Below, in pieces: positions 1 through 9,308 of a stretch of 64,000 nt of DNA (position 1 is its first letter; every line of letters starts with the position of its first letter). Position numbers and translations under genes: made by a program. The notes below the pieces were generated by a model. It was not told where the DNA came from. It saw only the letters and a list, made by a program, of their open reading frames with translations, and ran no database searches. Origin of the DNA: Bacteroidales bacterium (GTDB lineage Bacteria; Bacteroidota; Bacteroidia; Bacteroidales; UBA932); NCBI GenBank assembly GCA_017647795.1, contig JAGCJX010000023.1, positions 114,549-178,548 of the forward strand. Reading direction: 5' to 3'.

Positions 1-808
1 CTTCGTTCGCTTTTACTTGTTCTGCGTTTTGTCCTTCCAATGCCGCGATCTTTTCTTCGTACGGTGCATAGTTAGGAAGTTCGGTAATCGCACGTTTGAA
101 GGTTGATTTGCCCAATTTCACAGCAATACCTACGGTTGCAGATGCCATGTAATCAATGAGGTGGTCACGACTTTCGCCATCCAAGTGAGAAGGAGACATC
201 AAACCACGCAAATCGAGGGTTGCATCAAAGCGATCGTTCAAGCGGAAGGTGTTGTACAAACCAGCACCCATTACCCACTCATTGTCGTGACTGTTCAAAT
301 CACAGTTGTAAGAACGGGCCCAACCAGCACTTACGTAGGGAGCCAAGTTCCAGATACGGTCTTCTTTGTAGCCCCAGATTTCGTTGGTCATGCTCCACAT
401 CACATCACCGTGCCAATACATCAGACCGAAGTGTTCTTTGTAGATTCCATCGGCTACTTGGCCGGTCACATAATTCGCGTCAGCGCTAATCGTATAACCA
501 TTAGCGTTTACACCACTGTAACCAAAACGCAAACCGAGGGTGGGAGTAAACCATTTACCAATGTAGAGATCGAGACCCAAACCAAAGCGACCTTTGAAGG
601 TGCGGTAGAAATCATCTTCACCCATGTAGTAGTTGGTACCAATACCTGCACTAACAAACACATTGTCAGTGAATTTATTCGTTTCGTAGGGACCGCGAAC
701 GATGTTGCCGTTCTCATCACGATTTGCATATCCTTGTGCAAATGCGCCTACAGATACGAATACCAATGCAAAAGCCATAAGACTTTTTGAAAAGAAATTC
801 TTTTTCAT
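1..808 (-). CDS. OmpA-family outer-membrane protein, 3' end cut off by the window
   Basis: This gene reads leftwards off the window, so only about 269 N-terminal residues are present. The ATG at 808-806 begins a typical signal peptide (MKKNFFSKSLMAFALVF, cleavage near GAFA-QG). The mature part alternates aromatic and polar residues, as in a beta-barrel (for example GRFGLGLDLYIGKWFTP and APYVSAGWARSY). The last visible residues (EEKIAALEGQNAEQVKA) look like the start of a periplasmic helical linker, after which an OmpA peptidoglycan-binding domain would be expected outside the window. The organisation resembles Bacteroidales OmpA-type porins such as the Porphyromonas Omp40/41 proteins. The plus-strand open frames in this stretch are antisense shadows. 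Confidence 0.85.
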   Translation of the reverse strand, partial: MKKNFFSKSLMAFALVFVSVGAFAQGYANRDENGNIVRGPYETNKFTDNVFVSAGIGTNYYMGEDDFYRTFKGRFGLGLDLYIGKWFTPTLGLRFGYSGVNANGYTISADANYVTGQVADGIYKEHFGLMYWHGDVMWSMTNEIWGYKEDRIWNLAPYVSAGWARSYNCDLNSHDNEWVMGAGLYNTFRLNDRFDATLDLRGLMSPSHLDGESRDHLIDYMASATVGIAVKLGKSTFKRAITELPNYAPYEEKIAALEGQNAEQVKANE

Positions 809-881
809 AATCATCGTATTTCTAATTATTTTACGCAAAAAAATATGTAACAACAGTTGTGCCCACTGTGTAGAATAATCA

Positions 882-889
882 CAAAGGTA
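882..889 (-). promoter_or_regulatory. Bacteroidota -7 element for the OmpA-type gene
   Basis: The minus strand reads TACCTTTG here, matching the Bacteroidota -7 consensus TAnnTTTG. It lies about 75 bp before the ATG at 808, and GTTG (three of four matches to the -33 TTTG) lies 21 bp upstream. This implies an untranslated leader of roughly 70 nt. Confidence 0.55.
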
Positions 890-950
890 CGACAATTTTT
901 TTCAATAAAGCAACGGTTATCCGTTATTTTTTCTCCCGAGTTTTAAGGCC

Positions 951-2024
951 TTATTTTTCTGCCAAATACCAATCAACGGTACGCAAAATTCCCTCTTCAA
1001 ACTGTAGGGTCGGTTCCCAACCGAGTTCCCGTTGGATTTTGGTTGAATCAATGGCATAACGCAAATCGTGGCCCGCGCGATCGGTGACGTAGGTAATGAG
1101 CTCATCACTATACCCTTCCGGTTTTCCTGTCAACCGGTCCACCGTACGGATCAAGACTCGAATCAAGTCGATGTTCTTCCATTCATTGAAGCCCCCGACA
1201 TTGTAGGTCTCACCATCCCCGCCTTGGTGGAAAATCAGATCAATGGCTCGCGCGTGGTCTTCCACGTACAACCAATCACGTACGTTCTCTCCTTTGCCAT
1301 AAACCGGCAGGGGTTTGCGTTCGAGGATGTTCTTTATAAATAGAGGTATTAGTTTCTCGGGATATTGGTTCGGACCGTAGTTGTTGGAGCAATTGCTCAA
1401 GACCACCGGAAGCCCGTAGGTATCGTGGAAGGCTCGAACAAAGTGATCCGAAGCCGCTTTTGAAGCAGAGTACGGCGAATGCGGCTGGTATTTGTCTGTT
1501 TCCCGGAAGAAATCCGTTCCGTAAGCCAAGTGTTGATCAGCGGATGCCTGCGTATGGAACGGAGGCGCAATGCCTTCGGGATGTGTCATTTCCAAAGCCC
1601 CATACACTTCATCTGTTGAGACATGGTAAAACCGCTTTCCTTCGTATTTCGTTTCGGATTGCTCCCACACCACCCGTGCGGCCTGCAACAGGGACAAAGT
1701 TCCCATGACATTGGTTTGAGCAAATGTAAAAGGATCCGAGATGCTGCGGTCCACGTGGCTTTCCGCCGCCAAATGGATGACACCATCCACCCCTTCCCGC
1801 TGCATCAGGTTCAAGACGCCTTCAAAATCGCAGATATCCCCTTTAATAAAGGTATAATTCGGTGCGTTCTCCACATCCCGGAGGTTCTCCAAGTTGCCGG
1901 CGTAGGTCAACTTATCCAAATTGATGATCCGGTAATCGGGATATTTTTGTACAAACAAACGCACAACATGACTACCAATAAATCCGGCTCCTCCGGTAAT
2001 CAGAAGGGTACGAGTCTTCTTCAT
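951..2024 (-). CDS. rfbB: dTDP-glucose 4,6-dehydratase
   Basis: A 357-residue extended SDR enzyme that converts dTDP-glucose to dTDP-4-keto-6-deoxyglucose, the second step towards dTDP-rhamnose and related surface sugars. The NAD-binding motif TGGAGFIGSHV lies near residues 10-20, followed by the family's STDEVYG segment and the catalytic YSASKAASDH motif. Length is normal for RmlB. It starts 18 bp after the stop of rfbA, so the two form an operon. The later enzymes (RfbC epimerase, RfbD reductase) are not in this window, so the end product cannot be named. Confidence 0.97.
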   Translation of the reverse strand: MKKTRTLLITGGAGFIGSHVVRLFVQKYPDYRIINLDKLTYAGNLENLRDVENAPNYTFIKGDICDFEGVLNLMQREGVDGVIHLAAESHVDRSISDPFTFAQTNVMGTLSLLQAARVVWEQSETKYEGKRFYHVSTDEVYGALEMTHPEGIAPPFHTQASADQHLAYGTDFFRETDKYQPHSPYSASKAASDHFVRAFHDTYGLPVVLSNCSNNYGPNQYPEKLIPLFIKNILERKPLPVYGKGENVRDWLYVEDHARAIDLIFHQGGDGETYNVGGFNEWKNIDLIRVLIRTVDRLTGKPEGYSDELITYVTDRAGHDLRYAIDSTKIQRELGWEPTLQFEEGILRTVDWYLAEK

Positions 2025-2042
2025 GATTCACTCAAATAAGGG

Positions 2043-2942
2043 TTATTCAACATTTTTCAAAAACTGATCTTCGGTTGCCAAACGCAACAGGTACTGCCCG
2101 TAGGGATTGTTCCGCATGGGCTCAGCCAAAGCTTGCAGTTGCGATGCTGAAATCCATCCGTTTTCAAAAGCAATGGCTTCCAAACATGCAATTTTCAGGC
2201 CCTGACGTTTCTCAATGACTTCCACAAAAGTGGATGCTTCTGCCAAGGAATCATGGGTTCCTGTATCCAACCAGGCAAAGCCACGTCCCAGGGTCTCCAA
2301 TTGCAATTCGTTGTCCTCCAGGAAGGCTTGGTTAACGGAAGTGATTTCCAATTCCCCACGTGCAGACGGGCGGATGCCTTTGGCGACGTCAACGACTTTG
2401 TTCGGATAGAAATACAAGCCGGTTACGGCATAATGGGACTTGGGATGTTCCGGCTTTTCTTCAATGCTGAGCACGTTGCCCGAAGCATCCATTTCTGCGA
2501 CACCGTAACGTTGCGGATTGCTGACCCAATAACCGAAGACGGTTGCTTTTGCCTCTTCTTCTGCACGACGCACAGCCCGCTCAAGCATGCCGGTAAAATG
2601 GGCACCGAAAAAGATGTTGTCCCCCAACACCAGGCAAGCACAATCATCCCCAATGAACTCCTCGCCAATCAGGAAGGCTTGCGCCAAACCATCCGGAGAA
2701 GGTTGCTCTGCATATTCGAAACGAACGCCAAGCTCAGAGCCATCCCCCAACAAACGACGGAAACCCGGCAGGTCCTGCGGCGTAGAGATGATGAGAATTT
2801 CACGGATTCCCGCCAACATCAACACCGAAATCGGATAATACACCATGGGTTTGTCATAGATGGGCAGCAATTGTTTGCTGACTCCCTTTGTAATCGGATA
2901 CAAGCGAGTTCCGGACCCTCCGGCCAAAACGATACCTTTCAT
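2043..2942 (-). CDS. rfbA: glucose-1-phosphate thymidylyltransferase
   Basis: A 299-residue nucleotidyltransferase that makes dTDP-glucose from glucose-1-phosphate and dTTP. The N-terminus carries the nucleotide-binding signature [20 protein letters not shown] and then [18 protein letters not shown] and the C-terminal [12 protein letters not shown] segment are family hallmarks. It is the first gene of the minus-strand rfbA-rfbB pair and is transcribed divergently from the polysaccharide-export genes that start at 3060, consistent with a shared role in surface-glycan synthesis. Confidence 0.97.
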   Translation of the reverse strand: MKGIVLAGGSGTRLYPITKGVSKQLLPIYDKPMVYYPISVLMLAGIREILIISTPQDLPGFRRLLGDGSELGVRFEYAEQPSPDGLAQAFLIGEEFIGDDCACLVLGDNIFFGAHFTGMLERAVRRAEEEAKATVFGYWVSNPQRYGVAEMDASGNVLSIEEKPEHPKSHYAVTGLYFYPNKVVDVAKGIRPSARGELEITSVNQAFLEDNELQLETLGRGFAWLDTGTHDSLAEASTFVEVIEKRQGLKIACLEAIAFENGWISASQLQALAEPMRNNPYGQYLLRLATEDQFLKNVE

Positions 2943-2960
2943 TTTCGAACAAGTTTTTTA

Positions 2961-2968
2961 CAAAGTTA
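2961..2968 (-). promoter_or_regulatory. -7 element upstream of rfbA
   Basis: The minus strand reads TAACTTTG, a full match to TAnnTTTG, about 20 bp before the rfbA start codon. No clear -33 TTTG is seen at the usual spacing. Confidence 0.45.
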
Positions 2969-3022
2969 GAAAATTCCCCTCTCTATCCCGTAAATTCTTT
3001 TTTATCTTATTAAAGAATCTCT

Positions 3023-3030
3023 TATTTTTG
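3023..3030 (+). promoter_or_regulatory. -7 element of the polysaccharide-export operon
   Basis: The sequence TATTTTTG matches TAnnTTTG and ends 29 bp before the ATG at 3060. TTTT, three of four matches to -33, lies 19 bp upstream. It faces away from the rfbA promoter in the same intergenic space. Confidence 0.45.
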
Positions 3031-3059
3031 CAGATAGTTCGATTTTGGGCATATAGTTT

Positions 3060-3896
3060 ATGAGACATACGAAATACGCTTATTTCAGACATCAAATCAA
3101 GGGTCTGATGTTTGTGCTTGCAGCAATCCTGCTGCTTGGCAGTTGTGCCAGTGTGAAACAAGTTCCTTATTTTCAGGATTTGACACCGGAAGCATACGAC
3201 TCTCCTACGGCAATTTCTGAAGTAACCCTCCGGGCCGGAGACAAGATTTCCATCATTGTCAACAGCAAGGACCCGCAATTGTCCGCATTGTTCAACCTGC
3301 CGACTTTCAGTCGCCGCATTGGGGAACAAGGTGTTAACTCGGCCTTTACCTCGGCCCAACAAGTTTCCAATTACACATTGGACGAACAAGGTGAAATTGA
3401 TTTTCCGCTTTTGGGCAAGATCAATGCCTCCGGTATGTCCCGCCAAGGGTTAGCTTCCCACATCAAGAGCCGCTTGTACAACGAGAACCTGCTCAAAGAC
3501 GCCGTGGTTACCGTTGAATTCATCAACTTGAACATCTCCATCCTGGGTGAAGTAACCCGTCCCGGCCGTTACGAGATTGACCGTGACAAATTCACCCTCT
3601 TGGATGCCATTGCCTGCGCAGGCGACCTCACCATCTTCGCGGAACGGAGTGCAGTCTATGTCATCCGCGAAGAAAATGGCAAACAAACCTACCACCAAGT
3701 CAACATGAACAGTGCAGCAGACATCTATACATCACCGGTCTATTACCTGCAACAAAACGACGTCATCTATGTAAAACCCAATCAAATGCGTGCACGCCAA
3801 TCTACCGTCAACGGTAACAACGTACTCTCTGCCTCCTTCTGGGTATCCATAGCCTCGTTGCTGACCACTGTCCTCACCCTTTTTATTGTTCGTTAG
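3060..3896 (+). CDS. Wza-like polysaccharide export outer-membrane lipoprotein
   Basis: A 278-residue lipoprotein of the capsule/exopolysaccharide export (BexD/Wza) family, forming the outer-membrane end of the export channel. The signal peptide ends in the lipobox LLGSC. Next come the polysaccharide-export domain (LRAGDKISIIVNSKDPQ, about residues 57-150) and a SLBB domain (ISILGEVTRPGRYEID, from about residue 157). A C-terminal hydrophobic segment (VSIASLLTTVLTLFIV) is typical of the Bacteroidota version. The gene lies 21 bp before the Wzc-like gene, giving the usual OPX-PCP order. Confidence 0.93.
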   Translation: MRHTKYAYFRHQIKGLMFVLAAILLLGSCASVKQVPYFQDLTPEAYDSPTAISEVTLRAGDKISIIVNSKDPQLSALFNLPTFSRRIGEQGVNSAFTSAQQVSNYTLDEQGEIDFPLLGKINASGMSRQGLASHIKSRLYNENLLKDAVVTVEFINLNISILGEVTRPGRYEIDRDKFTLLDAIACAGDLTIFAERSAVYVIREENGKQTYHQVNMNSAADIYTSPVYYLQQNDVIYVKPNQMRARQSTVNGNNVLSASFWVSIASLLTTVLTLFIVR

Positions 3897-3917
3897 CGCT
3901 CATACCTTGCATTCAAT

Positions 3918-6371
3918 ATGGAAAACACTCAAAATAACAACGTTCACTTGATTGAAGAAGAGACCTTAAACATTCGGGAGTTGATCGATCGCTGCCTTTC
4001 GCATTGGTGGTGGTTTGTCGTTTCCATTCTCCTGACTGTCTTTGTTGCTATCATTTACCTGAAAATCACCCCGCCGACTTATTCCCGTCAGGCGACGGTA
4101 GTAATCAAGGACCAACGCAAAGGGGGATCCATCGGCAGTGCGATGGATGGATTGGCCGACTTCGGTTTTGTTACCTCCCGCATCAACGTGGACAATGAAA
4201 TTGTTTCGTTCACCTCTCCGGCAACCCTCCTGGAGGTTTCTCGCCGTTTGGAATTGGACAAAAACTACTCGGTTGACGGGTTCCTGACCCGCCAGGATGT
4301 ACTATATGGCACCAGTTTGCCGGTCAAGGTTCAATTGTTGGATGTAAAAGAAAATGAAGGTGTCAGCTTCACCATCAAACTTGGCAAAGATCAAAAGATA
4401 ACCCTCACCAACTTTCTTTGGATAGTAAACGGTGAAGAGCAAGAAAGCAAACAACTCCTTCAAGGAAAATTGGGAGAAACCCTTTCCTCACCGATCGGTC
4501 GCATCATCCTGACGCCAACCCCCTATTACACAGAAGACTGGGAACTGGGTGATATTTACTTCCAAAAGAGTTCGTTGCACAGTACCATGGCCCGCTATAC
4601 CAGCCGCGTAACGGCTGCATTGACCAGCAAACAGTCCACGGCCATCAACTTAAGCATTCAAGACGCTTCGATCCAACGGGCCGAAGACGTACTGAACACC
4701 CTGATCGCCGTTTACAACGAAGAGTGGGTCCGCGATAAAAACCAGATTGCAGTAAGCACCTCCATCTTCATTGATGACCGCCTGGCTGTGATTGAAAGAG
4801 ACCTGGGCAAAGTCGACGAAGATATTTCTGCGTACAAGAGCGACAACCTGCTACCGGATATCCGCCGTTCTGCAGAACTCTACCTAGACCGTTCCAATGA
4901 AATGCAACGACACATCTTGGAACTGCACACCCAGATTTCCATGGCCCAATACATCAAGAATTTCCTGGCCTCAGGCATGGGTTCCGACCAGTTGATTCCG
5001 GCCAACATGGGGTTGGAAGGTGGCAATCTGGAAAGTCAAATTGCGGATTACAACAATATGCAAATCCAACGCAACAACCTGGTAGCCAATAGTTCTGAAC
5101 AAAACCCGGTCGTTGTATCCATGGACAACACCTTGATGGCCATGCGCTCCGCCATCCAAGTTTCGGTTGAAAACCTGATTGTCGGATTGGAAAGCAAACT
5201 GGAAACCTTGGAAGCCAAGGAACAAGAAAACACCGAAAAAATCGCTTCCAGCCCGACCCAGGCCAAATACCTGTTGTCGGTAGAACGTCAACAAAAGATC
5301 AAAGAGTCGCTGTACCTCTTCCTATTACAAAAACGGGAAGAAAACGAACTCTCCAAAGCCTTTACCGCCTACAACACCCGCGTGGTAACTCCGCCGACTG
5401 GCAGCATGAAACCCGTAGCTCCCAAAAACATGATCATTCTGATGTTGGCCTTGATTTTAGGAGGCGGTATCCCGTTGGTCATCAACTACATCCAAATGGT
5501 TTCCGACACCAAGATCCGCACCAAGAAAGACTTGCAACGCATCACCATGCCGTTCTTGGGCGAGATTCCGCAACTGCCTAGTGATGAAAAGAAATCCTTC
5601 CGTGACCGCATCCATTTGCCGTGGCACCGCGTTCCAGAACAAAAGAACCGCATCGTGGTCAAAGAAGGAGATCGAAATGTCATCAACGAAGCTTTCCGTG
5701 TGTTGCGGACCAACCTGGCCTTTATGAGCAAACGAGAAAAAGGATGCAACACCTTCCTGATCACCTCGTTCAACCCGGGTTCCGGAAAATCATTCTTGAC
5801 CTTCAATACCGCCATTTCCATTGCAATCCGGAAAGAACGCGTGTTGGCCATTGATGGGGATATGCGCCACGCTTCTTTGTCTCAATTTGTCGGATCTCCG
5901 AAGTTGGGTTTGTCCGATTACTTGGGTAAGAAGGTATCCAACCCGCACGACTTGATCGTCAAATACAACGCCAATCCGTACATGGATGTACTTCCCGTAG
6001 GCACCATTCCTCCCAACCCGACCGAATTGTTGTACGACGAACGTTTCGGTGAGTTGATGGAAGAAATGAAAAAACACTACGATTACATTCTCTTGGACTG
6101 CCCTCCGATTGACATTGTTGCCGACACCCAAATCGTAGAGAAATATGTGGACCGTACCATCTTCATTGTACGCGCCGGCTTGCTGGATAAGAGCATGATT
6201 CCGGAACTGGAATCCTTGTACAAAGAAAAACGGTACAAGAACATGTCTTACATCCTCAATGGTGTAGAAGACTTCAACAGTGGACGTTACGGCGGACGTT
6301 ACGGATACCGGTACGGTTACCGGTACGGATATCGCTATGGCTACCACAACGAAGGTAAAAACGAAGAGTAG
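3918..6371 (+). CDS. Wzc-like polysaccharide co-polymerase with BY-kinase domain
   Basis: An 817-residue inner-membrane protein that controls chain length and export by cycles of tyrosine autophosphorylation. It has an N-terminal membrane segment (about residues 32-50), a Wzz domain, long periplasmic helices, a second membrane segment (about 505-525) and a cytoplasmic bacterial tyrosine kinase domain. Kinase motifs are Walker A NPGSGKS near 618, Walker A' IDGDMRH near 645 and Walker B LLDCPP near 725. The C-terminus (about 788-811) is an RYGY repeat with many tyrosines, the expected autophosphorylation cluster. The PHP phosphatase gene that should reverse this follows 21 bp downstream. Confidence 0.95.
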   Translation: MENTQNNNVHLIEEETLNIRELIDRCLSHWWWFVVSILLTVFVAIIYLKITPPTYSRQATVVIKDQRKGGSIGSAMDGLADFGFVTSRINVDNEIVSFTSPATLLEVSRRLELDKNYSVDGFLTRQDVLYGTSLPVKVQLLDVKENEGVSFTIKLGKDQKITLTNFLWIVNGEEQESKQLLQGKLGETLSSPIGRIILTPTPYYTEDWELGDIYFQKSSLHSTMARYTSRVTAALTSKQSTAINLSIQDASIQRAEDVLNTLIAVYNEEWVRDKNQIAVSTSIFIDDRLAVIERDLGKVDEDISAYKSDNLLPDIRRSAELYLDRSNEMQRHILELHTQISMAQYIKNFLASGMGSDQLIPANMGLEGGNLESQIADYNNMQIQRNNLVANSSEQNPVVVSMDNTLMAMRSAIQVSVENLIVGLESKLETLEAKEQENTEKIASSPTQAKYLLSVERQQKIKESLYLFLLQKREENELSKAFTAYNTRVVTPPTGSMKPVAPKNMIILMLALILGGGIPLVINYIQMVSDTKIRTKKDLQRITMPFLGEIPQLPSDEKKSFRDRIHLPWHRVPEQKNRIVVKEGDRNVINEAFRVLRTNLAFMSKREKGCNTFLITSFNPGSGKSFLTFNTAISIAIRKERVLAIDGDMRHASLSQFVGSPKLGLSDYLGKKVSNPHDLIVKYNANPYMDVLPVGTIPPNPTELLYDERFGELMEEMKKHYDYILLDCPPIDIVADTQIVEKYVDRTIFIVRAGLLDKSMIPELESLYKEKRYKNMSYILNGVEDFNSGRYGGRYGYRYGYRYGYRYGYHNEGKNEE

Positions 6372-6392
6372 GAATTAATAAGGGACGCTTCC

Positions 6393-7106
6393 ATGTTCTT
6401 TCTTCGAAAAGGATCACTGATTGACTCGGGTATCTTTACAGGGTTTACCGATTACCACTCCCACATTCTCTATGGGGTTGATGACGGCATTCGTACCTTG
6501 GAAGACTCATTGGCTACCCTGCGTTACTACGAAGCCTTGGGAATCCAACACGTGTGGCTCACCCCGCACATCATGGAAGACATCCCCAATACGACCGAAA
6601 CCCTCAGAAACCGTTTTGCGGAGTTACAACAGGCCTATTCCGGGCCTATTCTGCTGAACTTGGCGGCGGAGTACATGATGGACAGTTTGTTGGACGAACG
6701 ACTTATGGCCAACGACTTGCTGCCCATCGGCACCCAGGGCAACCACCTTCTGATTGAAACTTCGTACTACAACCCGCCGGCAGGATTGTACAAAACCCTC
6801 GAACTGGTGATGTCCAAAGGATACTATCCCCTGCTCGCCCATCCGGAACGGTACCGGTACATGGAAGAAAAGGATTACGATCGCCTGCGACAAATGGGAG
6901 TCAAATTCCAGCTAAACCTGCCCGCCCTGGTCGGTATGTATTCTTCCAACTCGCAAAACGCAGCGTACAAACTCCTGCAAAAAGGATATTATCAGGTCGG
7001 TGGCACAGATGTGCACTCCTTGCGATCCATCCAACGGGCCTTGCAGGAAAAAGATGTAAAAAAGAAGGTTTTCAGTCCCCTACAACAACTGAAAACCTCT
7101 CTATAA
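6393..7106 (+). CDS. PHP-type tyrosine-protein phosphatase (CpsB/YwqE family)
   Basis: A 237-residue metal-dependent phosphatase expected to dephosphorylate the kinase encoded just upstream. PHP metal-binding motifs are visible: DYHSHILYGVDDG near the N-terminus, then TPHIME, LAHPERYRYM and GTDVHS towards the C-terminus. Length and motif order match CpsB of Gram-positive capsule loci, which Bacteroidota use in place of low-molecular-weight phosphatases. It is the last gene of the export operon; a rho-independent terminator follows directly. Confidence 0.93.
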   Translation: MFFLRKGSLIDSGIFTGFTDYHSHILYGVDDGIRTLEDSLATLRYYEALGIQHVWLTPHIMEDIPNTTETLRNRFAELQQAYSGPILLNLAAEYMMDSLLDERLMANDLLPIGTQGNHLLIETSYYNPPAGLYKTLELVMSKGYYPLLAHPERYRYMEEKDYDRLRQMGVKFQLNLPALVGMYSSNSQNAAYKLLQKGYYQVGGTDVHSLRSIQRALQEKDVKKKVFSPLQQLKTSL

Positions 7107-7115
7107 TTGATTCAG

Positions 7116-7160
7116 AACCCAGAGCTTACGATTGCGTATAGCCATCTGGGTTGTTTTTTT
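7116..7160 (+). terminator. Rho-independent terminator after the export operon
   Basis: The stem arms AACCCAGA (7116-7123) and TCTGGGTT (7145-7152) pair perfectly and are followed by GTTTTTTT. The right arm lies inside the last codons of the convergent galE gene, so the terminator doubles as coding sequence. Confidence 0.8.
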
Positions 7161-8151
7161 GCCAATTCCAGGCATCCCGACACATCTCCTCAATACCAAA
7201 CTCAGCCACCCAGCCCAACTCCTGCTGTGCTTTGGCCGGATTGCTGTAACAGGTAGCGATGTCTCCAGGTCGACGATCCAAGATGCGGTAAGGAACGGAA
7301 ACGCCGTTCACCCGTTCAAAGGTTTTGACCAAATCCAACACCGAATAGCCGGTTCCTGTTCCCAAATTGTAGATCGCAATGCCACAATTGCGTTCCAAGG
7401 CCGACAATGCAGCTACGTGTCCTCGGGCCAAATCCACCACATGGATGTAATCACGAACACCCGTTCCGTCGGGAGTATCGTAGTCATTACCAAAGACACC
7501 CAACTCCGGACGCTTACCGACCGCCACCTGGGTGATGTACGGCATCAGGTTATTCGGTATCCCGTTGGGATTTTCTCCGATGCGACCACTCGGGTGTGCA
7601 CCAATTGGATTGAAATAGCGCAACAATACCACGTTCCATTCCGGATCCGCTTTCTGAACATCCATCAGAACCTCTTCCAACATACTCTTGGTCTGGCCAT
7701 AGGGATTGGTGCAACGGCCTTTCGGGCAAGCTTCGGTAATCGGAATCTGCTCAGGATTGCCATAGACCGTAGCGGAAGAAGAAAAAATCAAGTTCTTACA
7801 TCCGTGCTTGCGCAACTGGTCCACCAGGACGAAGGTACTGGTCATGTTGTTATCGTAGTATTCCAAGGGTTTGGCAACCGATTCACCAACCGCCTTCAAA
7901 CCGGCAAAATGGATGCAAGCATACACATCGTGCAAGTTCAAAATCTCATTCATGGCAACGGCATCCCGCACATCCACTTCGTAAAAAGGAAAATTCTTGC
8001 CCAAGATCTGAGCCACACGATACAGGGACTCCTTTTGCGAATTGACCAGGTTGTCCACAACGACAAAGTCATAACCGGCCTTGTCCAATTCAATCAAGGT
8101 GTGGCTTCCGATGTAGCCGGCGCCCCCCGTTACCAGGATAGTCTTACTCAT
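7126..8151 (-). CDS. galE: UDP-glucose 4-epimerase
   Basis: A 341-residue extended SDR epimerase interconverting UDP-glucose and UDP-galactose (or the N-acetylated forms), which supplies galactose residues to surface glycans. The NAD motif TGGAGYIGSHT lies at residues 8-18, then SSSATVYG, the catalytic NPYGQTK (YxxxK) and RYFNPIGAHPSG, all typical of GalE. It is convergent with the polysaccharide-export operon. An AT-rich sequence TATATTTG at 8172-8179 on the minus strand could be its -7 element, but no -33 box is seen. Confidence 0.96.
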   Translation of the reverse strand: MSKTILVTGGAGYIGSHTLIELDKAGYDFVVVDNLVNSQKESLYRVAQILGKNFPFYEVDVRDAVAMNEILNLHDVYACIHFAGLKAVGESVAKPLEYYDNNMTSTFVLVDQLRKHGCKNLIFSSSATVYGNPEQIPITEACPKGRCTNPYGQTKSMLEEVLMDVQKADPEWNVVLLRYFNPIGAHPSGRIGENPNGIPNNLMPYITQVAVGKRPELGVFGNDYDTPDGTGVRDYIHVVDLARGHVAALSALERNCGIAIYNLGTGTGYSVLDLVKTFERVNGVSVPYRILDRRPGDIATCYSNPAKAQQELGWVAEFGIEEMCRDAWNWQKNNPDGYTQS

Positions 8152-8345
8152 AGTCCGTTTTTAGATTTTGGCAAATATAAACAAAACGGGAAAGAAATTG
8201 CGCTTTTTCTTTCCCGCTCCCGAAGGATTTTTCTATATGCTGTCCGGACCCTGAGGAATTACGATTTCCACAGTCCGTGGAAGTGCGTTTGGTGCAACCT
8301 TCTGTCTCCGAATCACCAACTTCTGTGCCAGTAACCAAAGTTTCT

Positions 8346-8376
8346 TTTGGTAAATCATTTCTTATGTCTATTTTTG
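8346..8376 (+). promoter_or_regulatory. Complete Bacteroidota promoter for the lipoprotein gene at 8397
   Basis: TTTG at 8346-8349, a 19-bp spacer and TATTTTTG at 8369-8376 give an exact match to the Bacteroidota -33/-7 consensus. Transcription would start close to 8383, only about 14 nt before the ATG at 8397. This supports that start codon over the longer upstream open frame. Confidence 0.75.
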
Positions 8377-8396
8377 TAAAAAATATATTAGAAATT

Positions 8397-9287
8397 ATGA
8401 AATACATTTCATTGATCATGGGGGTCCTGATTGCCTCCCTGTTTGCAATCTCCTGCAAAGACACACCTACAGAAACCGATAAACCGATTGATATCCCGGA
8501 TCCGGATCTCCCGAAAGAACTCTTATTGCTCTGCGATACCACCAGCATTGCCGCTAACAACAAAGACACCGTCTTTTTTCAAGTGATACTCCAAGTTGAC
8601 GATCAACAAACCAATGTCACCGACCATGCCTCCATCCAAATGTTGGAAGGTGAAACCTTGGAAGCACCCCACTTTTTCACCAGCGAAGAAGGCACGTACC
8701 TCTTCCAAGCAGCTTTCGATGGCTTGAAATCCCAAGTGCTCAGCATTGAAGCCGTTGTTCCGCAAACCCAAGATCCGGACAGAACCTACCAAGTGGGTGA
8801 TTTGTACAAAGTGGGCAATGTAGAAGGCGTGGTCTTCCAAGTCTCTGAAGACGGCAAAAGCGGTATGATTGTATCCCTGGACGAAGCGTTCTGTCCTTGG
8901 TCAGACATTTATGAACAAGTAGGAGCCTTTTACATGAGTGGCGAAACCAACTGCTGGGCCATCTACGACGAACCTGAATGGGAAAAACACTATCCGGCTG
9001 CAAAATGGTGCTACGACCACGGAGAAGGATGGTTCCTCCCTTGCTACGAAGAATTGGAAATCCTGTGGAAGGCCTACAACAATGGCAACGAACAATTGAA
9101 CCCGGACGCCCATGCGGTTTTTGAACAATATTTCACCGATCCCGTTGAATTGGGATCCCACTATTGGTCATCGACAGAAATCAACAACGAAATGGCAACC
9201 ACCTTTGCCTTCATCGTCAACGACGTCACCTGTACCAATCCTTACAAGACCAGCAACATGGCCGTTCGCGCAGTACGTAAGTTCTAA
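8397..9287 (+). CDS. Secreted lipoprotein with a DUF1566/FISUMP-like C-terminal domain
   Basis: A 296-residue protein. The open frame extends to 8277, but the ATG at 8397 directly precedes a lipoprotein signal (MKYISLIMGVLIA, lipobox FAISC) and follows a perfect promoter. The middle part looks like an immunoglobulin-like surface domain. The C-terminal 130 residues (LYKVGNVEGVVFQV, GWFLPCYEELE, YWSSTE, AVRAVRKF) follow the pattern of the DUF1566/FISUMP-type domain common in Bacteroidota surface proteins. The molecular role is unknown; it is probably displayed on the outer membrane. Confidence 0.8.
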   Translation: MKYISLIMGVLIASLFAISCKDTPTETDKPIDIPDPDLPKELLLLCDTTSIAANNKDTVFFQVILQVDDQQTNVTDHASIQMLEGETLEAPHFFTSEEGTYLFQAAFDGLKSQVLSIEAVVPQTQDPDRTYQVGDLYKVGNVEGVVFQVSEDGKSGMIVSLDEAFCPWSDIYEQVGAFYMSGETNCWAIYDEPEWEKHYPAAKWCYDHGEGWFLPCYEELEILWKAYNNGNEQLNPDAHAVFEQYFTDPVELGSHYWSSTEINNEMATTFAFIVNDVTCTNPYKTSNMAVRAVRKF

Positions 9288-9308
9288 ATCCATTTAAATC
9301 AGTCGTAT

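Noticed and set aside
161..790. Plus-strand 209-codon open frame at the left end
   Set aside because: It is antisense to the OmpA-type gene, whose minus-strand frame has a signal peptide and barrel pattern.
7132..8334. 400-codon plus-strand open frame
   Set aside because: It is antisense to galE, whose motifs are complete.
8230..8361. Minus-strand 43-codon frame (MIYQKKLWLLAQKLV...) upstream of the lipoprotein gene
   Set aside because: It overlaps the strong plus-strand promoter at 8346-8376 and has no supporting motif.
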